Shown piece by piece: positions 55,480 to 64,000 of a stretch of 64,000 bases of DNA; position 1 is the first letter of the stretch, and every line of letters begins with the position of its first letter. The stretch comes from Camarhynchus parvulus (lineage: Eukaryota > Chordata > Aves > Passeriformes > Thraupidae). The DNA is taken from positions 13,357,501 to 13,421,500 of the forward strand of contig NC_044590.1 in assembly GCF_901933205.1 (NCBI RefSeq). The letters run 5' to 3'. The position numbers were made by a program, and so were the translations under genes. The notes under the pieces were generated by a model that was given only the letters and a program-made list of their open reading frames with translations, was not told the DNA's origin and made no database searches.

Positions 55480-56930
55480 TCTTTTAATTACAAAGTTGCA
55501 GCATCTCCAGAAAGACATGTTCAAGTAACTTGACATTATGACACATTCATATATTTCACTTAGACTAACAGCTATACAAATGTTTAGGCAACACATCACA
55601 GTAAAAACATAAACCTAAGAGTTTTCTTAAACGAATGCCAAGTTTACCATCTTCTGCAGGGCCCTTTGCAGAAGATAGCAAACACAGTACAGGCATCTTG
55701 TGTGTAATTTCCAATAACTCCCGAATATGTCTGTGAATTGACCTTGATTCATTCCCCAAATTCATACAGCACATATAACAATCTTCACACCTATGCCTAT
55801 GGGATAATAACAAAAATTAACAGCTGCATGATTTTATGAAGTAACATGCAAAAAATTAAGCTAGCAGCTATGCATTCCCATCACCCAAACATTTTTGCTA
55901 TTCATACACCAGTCCCAATATTCAGAGGTTAAGGGTACAGTCATAAGGGCTGGCTCTCGCACCTACAGCTGTACCTGCGCACGCATTCCCATTTCCCGAC
56001 AGCCTCCAGGTGACAGCACTCATCCCTGGTTATCAGCCTTGGAGCAGCATTGTTTGGCATAGTGTCCTGACCGGCCGCAGCGTACTCACAGCCTGACAAC
56101 ATGTTGCTTGCTGTTCCCCCAGCACTGAATAGCCACGAGGCTGGTTGGGGTAATTTCGCTTGAAATTCTCTCCTTGACCATATCAAAAACAACTCTTGGA
56201 AACTTGCATAACTGCAGAAACTTGCTTTGCAAGCTGCTCCACCTGACAGTTTGTCAAAACAGGCTCAGGTTGTGGAAGAGGTATGCCAGCAGCTTCTGCC
56301 TGTGGGGAGCCGGTTCATCCATCAGCAGCCTCTGTGCAGCCCCCACCACAGCGCCCTGCTGGCTGCAGAGCGCAGCCAGGAGCCGCTTGATGATGCAAGC
56401 ACAGCTCCACCAGCTCTCCCCAGAGCCCAGCGGCACCAGCTCCATCTGCGGTGGCAGTGTTTGGAAGCAGCTCTCAGTCAGCTCTGGGCTGCCCTTGTAG
56501 AGATAGAGGCGGCTGCCTACCAAGGGAAGCTGCAGCAGCCAGCAGCCCTTCCTCAACAACCTGCACAGGCTCCTGGCCGCCACTCCAAACCTCTGCAGGC
56601 CACACCTGCACAGGCGGAAGGGCCACAATGGCTCCACCATGGCCAGGCCAGTGCCGCTTCCCAAGACACTGGACTGTCATCATCGATATCTGGGGGAATT
56701 CCAGGCAATACTGACAGGATAGAACTCCTCACAGAAGGAGCAGTCAGGAAAGGAGGAGGAGACATAGGGGACATGGCCACAGTGGGGGGGTCAGCTGCTG
56801 GAATGGTGGCTGCAGCCAGGACTGGGGGAGCAGCAGCAGCAACAACAATAGCAATGAGTCCCAAACTAAACGCCATGTCATAAGTAACCCTGTAGCAATT
56901 TCATCCTCCCTCATAGCTGCCTCCCACAAC
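55480..56930 (-). other. body of the nested LTR element
   Basis: Short minus-strand frames include a Cys-rich one (CEDCYMCCMN, 55813-55565) and one beginning with a signal-peptide-like hydrophobic run (MAFSLGLIAIVV, 56876). An overlapping 218-codon plus-strand frame (56227-56883) is Gln/Ala-rich. None is recognised. Confidence 0.4.
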
Positions 56931-57124
56931 GCATCCCTTATTATCTAAAAGTTCTCATACCCTTCCCGTTATTGATGCAGAGATCAAATGATTGACCAAA
57001 GATGGTGGAAAGCATCAGCCCTTTATTATCCTACAGTAAAACTTTCATACCTTCTCTCTATAAACTTGTCATGGGCAGGTCCATGCAGCACTGACTCTGT
57101 GACTCCATCCTACTGACTCCTTCC

Positions 57125-57747
57125 TGTGGGAAGCCCTGGGCAGGCGCTGTCAGGGTGATGGTCCTCCTGAGAGTGATCCCCTCCCGGTCCAGACAACCAG
57201 GTCCCTCAGCCCACCTTGCACTCAGGCCCAGATGTAGCAAAGCACACACGACCAGAAGCTGAAGGAGGGCTCTTGACACGAAGGATCCAACTGGGCTTTA
57301 GTGAAGGAACAGCAAAGGATCCAGGGAAGGTAGGGACGAGTGAGGTGAAAGGCAGGGCAGGCAAGAAGGTCCACAGCCAAAGGGTTTCAGGGTCCTCTCA
57401 GCCCCCCTCAGCAGGGGAGGGGATTGGGTATATAACCGGGGAAGGGTAGGAGGGGTTAGGGTACAAACAAGCCAATAGGGTTGGGGGAAAGGGGAGGAGC
57501 TAGGATAAGGTGACACAACAGCAACCAATGGGGAAAGGAGAGGGGAGTGGCTTGAGGCAGAGGCCAATGAGTATACAAGGGACACAGAACTTTCTAGAAC
57601 AGAAGAGTTACACATCATTTGAGTGGCAGGGCTGTTTTACATAGAAGAAGCAGAGGGCTCTGGGTAAAATCCAAGTCCCTCACCCTGAACTACATGGTAG
57701 AGTCTTCCCAAGGCATCCCTGCCTCAGTATGAGGCCCATGACCTCTC
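57125..57747 (-). mobile_element. LTR inserted within the right LTR of the nested element
   Basis: It interrupts the right LTR between gactccttcc and ccttcttcttccaca, which are contiguous (with small changes) in the left copy. On the minus strand several ATTGG/CCAAT-type boxes precede a TATATA box (about 57426-57432), the layout of a U3 promoter. Edges TG/CA. Confidence 0.65.
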
Positions 57748-57944
57748 ACTTCTCCCCCCTTCCTTCTTCTTCCACATGACCAGTCAACCCACTCTTTTAT
57801 AACACACACACATCCTTATTGGACATAGCTGTGACCTATGCAGGGCAAGGCTGTTTGCACTCTTTGGTAATTAGTGCAGCTGGAACTCATCAGGGCAAGA
57901 TTGCCTGCAGCACTATCTGTATTCATTCTCCCACAAACCATCAG

Positions 57945-58810
57945 GGTTCCTTTACTAGAAATGGGGGTCATATCTGAAAATGGAAGTGGCAAGTTTTGAA
58001 TATTCCTTCTTAATTGCTCTAATTCAGTAGACCGAGTTCTCTGTATCATTTAAATCAAAGGAGCATGAGATCTGACATCTCATTTCCTCCATGTGATCAG
58101 TCCTCCCTCCCCGCCATCAGCCTCCCCTTCTAAAGCTATGGCCTTCAGTTCTCCATCTGGTGCATAGGGAGGGAGTGAATGATTTAAAGGGTCCCACTTG
58201 TCTCTTTTTCTCTCCTCCTTACTCTCCTTAAGATTCCTAGCCACAAAGAGAGAACAGCTCCCTTTCCAACAGGAGGCAGTAATCACATTTGTCCTGATTG
58301 CAAGGTCTCTTGGCATTCATATACTAATTTAAAGCCTTACAAATTCCTCTGATGACCCCTGTTTTGGTCAATGGGTCGGACCTAACAGGTCCCCTAGTCC
58401 ACTCAAACATACTGTACTGTATCATTTTCTTTTTATCTTTTCCTTGGCTGCAAGACACATCATTTGCCCCCAGCTCCTGAACATTCTCCTCAAACAACTG
58501 CCAGGAGGTATGCTCGGACTGAAGCCTTTTGACATCCTCTCTTTTCATTGCACTTACTAGGCTTATTTCCCATCTCTTAAGATCCTGCAGGACACCTTCC
58601 ATCTGGACAGCTGGTTAGAGTCATAGGTACAACCAGAATTTGGGGTAATTTGAACATGACAGGCTAGTCCATCTTCAGATTGCCTGAAAGGATTCAGTTT
58701 TATTCTTTGGATCTGATTTGAAAGAGATGGGGTACAGGAAAGCCAGAGATACAGGCCTGCCCATTGGTCCCTGTCATTGTTTATCTGACAGAGGGGGTAA
58801 CCTTTCATCC
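57945..58810 (-). pseudogene. ERV-3 gag matrix/p12-like fragment
   Basis: Minus-strand frames include a matrix-like FEWTRGPVRSDPLTKTGV, then WDPLNHSLPPYAPDGE, in which LPPY looks like a late-budding motif, then RTRSTELEQLRRNI just before the nested LTR. Frames are broken between them. The natural continuation is the capsid at 55.05 kb on the far side of the nested element. Confidence 0.55.
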
Positions 58811-59144
58811 CATCCAGATTTCTGAGCTTTCAGAAAAAGTTTTAACAGACTATTTGCACACCCCACCACCACATTTCCCTCGGGACAGTGTATGAAAAAC
58901 CCACTCAATACACTTGTTTCTGACCCAAACCAATACCAGGACACTGGTGACATGTTATCTGTTATCGCTTTGTATATTATCTGAAACAGATGAAAAAGAG
59001 ACCCCATTGCAGAGTCCTGACACAGCAGCTTTGACACTGGCGTGTTTTGGCAGCCAGGTAGAGCTGAGGTAGCGCTTCCCCTTCGGTCAGTGTGTGCTGA
59101 CACATTCTCAGGGTCTTGAGAGCCCATGATCGGACACCTAACAG

Positions 59145-59885
59145 GCTGAGTGGCAGCTGCAGCCTCAGAAACCTTCTTGCCCACCACAACAGAAGATCAA
59201 AGAGAACCCCCTGAAATCAGGGAGATTCAGAAGAGGGGAAGGAACTTTGGGTGAGGGCCAAACCCACTCCACAGCTGAGCTGGGTCAGGAAGATGCCAGC
59301 AGAGCTGCTGACTCTCAGCAGAAGCCGGACAGCACTGCTGACAGCCTCTTTAAAGCTGTCTTTGAGCAGCTGACTGCAGCAGAAGCCCAGAAGCTCCAAG
59401 AGCTGGTTGAGACTGTTGTGCACGAAGTCTTTGGGAGGCTCAGGGTTAAGGAGGGCTGCCAGGAGGATCAGAGGAATAGTTTTTGGCAGCTGTGTGAGAA
59501 CATAGACACCTCTAGACCATCATCAAGAACTGGAAATGGTGGCCAAGGAGCTTATAGCGACAGTGTTGGAGATATTTCGGGGACCGTGTGGAGACCAAAG
59601 CTTCTGAGCCAGGGTGGGCAGCCAGGCAGAAGGAGCAGCCTGTTGATGGAGGAGCCACCCAAGCAGACAAATCCAAGGAAGCTGAAACATGCAGAGAATG
59701 TATACATGCTTGCCTTGATGATCTCACCACACAAGTTGTTAAGAATGTTCACAGCCTCTTGAAATCCATGCTAGCTTCTCAGTTGGGAGGAGACTCCAGC
59801 TGTGAGTACACCGAAATCCTGATGCTTCCCAAGGGTAAGGTCTCCAACAGACAGATGGAACCAGCAATCTCTGGAGCCACAATAT
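59145..59885 (+). pseudogene. partial copy of the FSIP2-like last exon
   Basis: It matches 49270-50025 closely, including the intron bases before the last exon, so it arose by DNA duplication and not by reverse transcription. The identical run SLFKAVFEQLTAAEAQKLQEL is kept. A deletion of about 26 bp after GRLRV and further indels break the frame (59247-59762, then 59588-59890 in another frame). The first exons and the Ser/Pro tail are missing. Confidence 0.85.
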
Positions 59886-60138
59886 TTTAGAGCCTGCATA
59901 TTCCTTGGTTGTGGTTTCAGTCCATTCTTATTATAACCTTCAGGTTTTGGGCCTTGGTCCACACTGTCTTCAGATGGTGAGTGCTGATAGTTGGCATATC
60001 TGTAGCAGGTGTCCTCATCATATGTTCATTGGATGTTATCCCATTCAAGCAGGCATTCTAACACAAGTATACTTATATAAGCTATTTCACTACTATGTCT
60101 AAGCTTAATTAAGAACAGAAATAAAAACTGTATTTTTA

Positions 60139-60578
60139 TGTGAGAAATGACTGCTCATTTTAAAAATTTTAAAATATTTATTAAACCTTAACAAAAAATG
60201 CAACAAAAGGGCTAAATAAGGAAAAACAGGCCTGGGAGCCCCGGCCCATGGCTGCCTACCACGTGGCTCATTATCAAAATGGCTGCTCTACTTTTATACC
60301 TTTGGAGTTGCATCAGGTAACCCTAGCACCTCCCAAAGTCTGTCTGTTAACTCTTTGTTGCCATCCATTGGTGGAGACTGCTTTCTTGCAACTTGATTGG
60401 AGGTCAGGTGTTGCCATGCCTTGACTCTTAGTAACAAGCCGGCCCTCCCCCTAAATGTTCTGACCACCAAGGCCATTATGGGGGACATATTACAATAACA
60501 TCACCACACGTCTTAACATACACATAACATTTATCTCGTAATTGTGAGGGCCAGCTATTACATTACTTATCTATAACA
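60139..60578 (-). mobile_element. ERV-4 3' LTR
   Basis: Plus edges tgtgagaaatgac (60139) and tctataaca (60578), 440 bp. A polypurine tract (aacccctcttttcc on plus) adjoins. The block ttattaaaccttaacaa to aaaacaggcctgggagcccc recurs at 63893-64000. Confidence 0.85.
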
Positions 60579-60718
60579 AACCCCTCTTTTCCTTTTCTGT
60601 AAGTCATTTGGCTTGAACAATTAACTCTCATTTTTGATTCTGATAATCTACCCTTACTTTTCAAAAAAAAATTTTTACTAGCATCTGTTGGTGGTGATGG
60701 TGAGAATAGTGGGAACAG

Positions 60719-60998
60719 GAGGAGGGGAGGGGAGGGGAGGGGAGGGGAGGGGAGGGAAGGGAAGGGAAGGGAAGGGAAGGGAAGGGAAGGGAAGGAAGGG
60801 AAGGGAAGGGGAAAGGAAAGGAAAGGGAAGGAAAGGAAAGGAAAGGAAAGGAAAGGAAAGGAAAGGAAAGGAAAGGAAAGGAAAGGAAAGGAAAGGAAAG
60901 GAAAGGAAAGGAAAGGAAAGGAAAGGAAAGGAAAGGAAAGGAAAGGAAAGGAAAGGAAAGGAAAGGAAAGGAAAGGAAAGGAAAGGAAAGGAAAGGAA
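60719..60998. repeat. GGGGA/GGGAA/GGAAA pentanucleotide microsatellite
   Basis: About 280 bp of 5-bp repeats. The left part is GGGGA, the middle GGGAA and the right GGAAA (about 35 units), a stepwise change of unit along the array. Open frames across it (Lys/Glu/Arg/Gly or Phe/Leu/Ser/Pro repeats) are artefacts. Confidence 0.97.
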
Positions 60999-62637
60999 AA
61001 ATAAAGAAGCTTTGCCTTCTTCTTGGAAAATAAATCATTAGCTTACACTCTCAGAACACCAGTGGAAGCAGCTCATGTGACATGGCGTTCATGCGGCTTT
61101 ATGCCAGTGGGAAAGCAGGGAAATCTGTGCACCCCAGCTCCCCTTCTCGTCACAGTAGCACAAGCACCTGCTGAGCTGTCCCACTGGGTGCCACTGCTGC
61201 TGGAACTCCTGAATTGCTGCCGGCAGCCCTGTACAGGTGAGCCCACAGTACTGGGGTCCCTACTAAGAGGTGCCGAACGCCTGTTGGGCCACCCGCAACC
61301 AGGTTCCTGTGCCTCTAAGCTGCCACCCACTCTCCCTTCCTAATGCCTTTTGGCTTGTTAGCATGAGGCGACTGCTGAAAAGCTGGCCACATGGTGCCAT
61401 GGCTTTTTATGCTGGTGGATATTACAGGGAAGCTGCTGCAGTTTGGGTGCCCCCGGGTCAGCCCTGTTCCTCAGAAGCATCGTGCATGAACTGTGTCCTG
61501 TGCCGCTGCCACCCCCAGCTGGTGCTCTGCGGCAGTGCCTTCTCTGATCCCCGCTCCACAGCAGCGCCTGCTCCAGTCCCTGCTCGCTGCAGTGCTGGCT
61601 CCGCTCTGGCAAGCGCCACTGCAAGCTGGCACAGCCCTGCACTCTGCTGCGCCTGCTGTGCCCTGGTGCAAGCAGCCACTGAAAGCTACCTACACAGGAC
61701 CTCAAGACCCTCACACAACAGAGATAGTTCTTGACCCCTGGCAACCCTGAGCACAAAGGCCTTCATTGCCTGTTGGTCCCATCATCCATGGCTCCTGCTG
61801 CTAGCGGCCCTGAGCCTCTAAACTCCCTTGGTCCACGAGTGCAGCCCATGCCACCAGCAGCACTGCACCAGCAGACTGGCTCTGGGCTCCAGTGCTTCTG
61901 ATTGCCACGGTCACCCTCAGCCAGGTGGGAACTGCTGAAAGTCACCGCGCCGGGCACCTCCAGCCCACTACCACCCATGCGGGCCTGCGTGGTCCCTGGC
62001 TTGGAAGCCCTGCGCATTCAGTGAAAGCCATCCCTGTCGCCACTGGCAGCCCTCCCGCTGCTCACGGCCCTCCATTGCTGCTGGGCACCATCACCCACGT
62101 GGCACCCCGATCCCGTGGCTCCACACCAGCAGGTTCCACAGGGAAGGCACACCCCGCACCTCGGCATGGGGACACCCACACCATGGCCAGTCTCCAACCA
62201 CCAGCAGCACCACATGTAATCTCGGCACCGGGCCGCTGCTGGCCCCCCCATCCCCACTGGGTCAGCACATACCAGGAACTTCCTGTGCTCAGCGTGGCTC
62301 CAAACACAACTCTATGTAGACTCGCTTTTCCCCTCGGCTTCCTTTGTGCCAGGGGGTCAGGGAGACCCCGTCCACCTTCTCCCCCGCTCCTGGGCACTCC
62401 ACCACAAGGTGAACCTGCTGGACTCCACCCCTTGGCGCCACCAAGTCACCGTGGCCAAGCACACGATGCTTTTCAGTTGTGGGAACTCAGCACATCCCTC
62501 CGGATGTCCAGAGTTGCCAAGGACCCTGTCGGGGGGCTCGGAGACCCTGGCATGCTGCCCAGAACACCTGGTGGCTTGATTTTGATCCTTCCAGCGAATT
62601 GCCAGCTTGGCATGGGAACGTGAAGGCCACACAGGTT

Positions 62638-63102
62638 TGAATGATGTAATAACAGGGTGTTCACAGGGTGAAAATGTAGATTTTAGGATTTTTGGTATAG
62701 GGGTTATGGGGACAAAATGGAGGAATCAGGGCGTGTCTAGTCCTTCTTCTTTCTTCTTCTTGTTCTCCATTTTCTGCTGTGATGTTGGCACTTGGGGATT
62801 GGTTTAGAATAGAAGTGCACTGTCTAACATAGCTGATAGCTATTAGGAATTAAAAGTAAATATGATATACGTAGTTTGTAGTATAAAAATACGACACCGC
62901 CTCGGAGCGGGAGAGAGTGCCTGGAACTGTCTTGCTGAGCTGACCTCGGCAGGGCAGGAGAAAATTTTTTATAGATAAGATAAAATAAACAACCTTGAGA
63001 CCGAGAAATGAAGAGCCCTGACTCCTTCTTCAAGCACCGGGCTGGGAAAAGAGACTTTCCAACTTTTCTCGGGGTCACTCTGAGCAGCGAGAGATCCCGA
63101 CA
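62638..63102 (+). mobile_element. solo LTR nested in ERV-4
   Basis: Begins tgaatgatgtaataacagg and ends gagagatcccgaca. AATAAA sits at 62984 and tagtataaaaatacgac is a TATA-type promoter at about 62880. The U3-R-U5 order is plus. I recognise it as a common passerine LTR. The duplication at its edges is unclear. Confidence 0.75.
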
Positions 63103-63892
63103 TTCAGTCACTGCCATTAGCGGTCACATCCCCTCTCACGCCTCAGCTGGCAAGCTCTGGAAGTTATTGCACTGACCACGCACCAGAAGCTCACCATGCT
63201 GAGCACACCACTGCTCTATGTGGATCAGCCATGCAGCCTCCCCCGCCGCCCGTGGGTTGGGAAAGCTGCCGTGACTACAGGCCTCGACAAGCGCCATCTC
63301 TACTGAACCGTGGTTTTCAGCATCACTCTAACACCCTCTAAATCCAGTGACCCTCAGTCTAATGTTTCCAGATGCTCTTGGGTCTCCGTAAGTCTAACAT
63401 CTTTCTATCACATGCATCCCGCCAGCCACAGGGTCCTCCTTCTACAAGACCCCTGCTTTCATCTTCTACACATCCCGCCTTAAATGTCTAACTGTCCACT
63501 TGTCCTTGAGCTCCAATGGACTCTCAGAACGGGTCCCATGTATGACTTGCCTGGAGCTGGTGTTTGTACATCCAGATTACAAACAATTTGGCCAGAATAA
63601 TTAGAAGGATCTTCTAAGTTCCGTATCTTAAGCACAGTCCCGGAATTACATCACTCATGCTTCAAGCATACATGCACCAGGACTCACAATCTTCTAGATC
63701 TGAAGTTTTCAGGGTTTTTTTCTCCCCCCTTTACTTTTTTGTTGTTTAGTCCTCTGTTGTCACGGGTGCTGACCTACAATCACCGATGGTCACAGAACTC
63801 AACGGAGCTGTTGAACTTGTAGCAGGATGCACTTCTCCTTTGAGATCTCCTACAGCCGTGGAGACGAGGTGTTGATCTGAGACGACCCCCAT

Positions 63893-64000
63893 TGTGAGAA
63901 AGAACTTCTCACTTCAAAAATTTTAAAGGGTTTATTAAACCTTAACAAGAAATACAACAAAAGGACTAAATAAGGAAAAACAGGCCTGGGAGCCCCGCCC
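63893..64000 (-). mobile_element. ERV-4 5' LTR (start only)
   Basis: Begins tgtgagaaagaacttctcac and follows the 60139 LTR to the last base of the window with few differences. Confidence 0.85.

Larger units (their letters stand above)
55061..57940 (-). mobile_element. small LTR element nested in ERV-3 gag
   Basis: Two related LTRs, 55061-55468 and about 56940-57940, share cagccctttattatcctacag, ttggacatagctg and ggtaattagt.cagctgg blocks. A polypurine tract (acaactccccctttttct on plus) on the right of the left LTR makes it the 3' LTR of a minus-strand element whose body is only about 1.4 kb. Flanks on both sides read as gag, which supports a nested insertion. The body has no retroviral protein I can name. 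Confidence 0.65.
60139..64000 (-). mobile_element. ERV-4: LTR element without recognised genes, cut by the window end
   Basis: The body 60579-63892 lies between two LTRs. Next to the right LTR the minus strand reads TGGGGGTCGTCTCAGATC, which resembles but does not equal a proline-tRNA primer site. No gag, pol or env motif was found. GC-rich open frames at 61.3-62.6 kb are not recognised. This suggests a non-autonomous element. Confidence 0.7.

Noticed and set aside
56227..56883. 218-codon plus-strand frame
   Set aside because: Gln/Ala-rich sequence opposite the element's own strand; no supporting signal.
60661..61041. Lys/Glu/Arg/Gly and Phe/Leu/Ser/Pro repeat proteins
   Set aside because: Artefacts of the 5-bp microsatellite, which is open in several frames.
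61270..62623. Two plus-strand frames of 154 and 243 codons in ERV-4
   Set aside because: Composition-driven (Pro, Ala, Ser, His), with no recognised domain and inside an LTR element.

Overview
The window looks like a gene-poor to moderately GC-rich stretch of a bird chromosome, most likely a songbird. The reasons are exon-intron genes with vertebrate splice sites, several fragments of the avian LINE CR1, and at least nine long terminal repeats of types I recognise from passerine endogenous retroviruses (ERVs). Family assignments rest on reading the sequence and on remembered homologues; no search was run.

Layout. 1-1.77 kb is AT-rich intergenic DNA with a CR1 scrap and an LTR. From about 2.06 to 27.03 kb the plus strand carries CEP250 (C-Nap1), the long coiled-coil protein of the centriole linker. 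It starts in a CpG island and includes one 2.5 kb exon of 839 codons. Its introns hold CR1, a solo ERVK-like LTR and an ERVL-like LTR. The middle of the gene (10-13 kb) is poorly conserved and the last exon changes frame. 27.9-33.1 kb is a nest: a minus-strand, internally deleted ERV (ERV-1) sits inside an older plus-strand LTR, at that LTR's TATAG repeat. 33.1-35.9 kb holds an orphan immunoglobulin-domain exon, a very long poly-C/poly-T tract that looks like poor sequence, and a solo LTR. 35.9-45.0 kb is a nearly complete minus-strand ERV (ERV-2) with both LTRs, gag, protease, pol and env, broken by in-frame stops.

45-51 kb returns to host sequence: a minus-strand LTR, then a short FSIP2-like gene (a sperm fibrous-sheath protein family) at 47.1-50.5 kb with an AATAAA signal, then a GC-rich stretch and a CR1 tail. 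52-58.9 kb is a degraded gammaretrovirus-like ERV (ERV-3) whose gag appears split by a second, small LTR element that itself carries another LTR. At 59.15-59.88 kb lies a broken partial copy of the FSIP2-like last exon. From 60.14 kb to the window end is a further minus-strand LTR element (ERV-4), non-coding as far as I can see, with a large GGAAA-type microsatellite and a nested solo LTR.

The two host genes act in different places: CEP250 at centrosomes and basal bodies, the FSIP2-like gene probably in the sperm tail. Nothing in the sequence shows that they are co-regulated. Most of the unusual structure comes from retroviral nesting, internal deletion and possible base editing. I did not find a clearly new multi-gene system.
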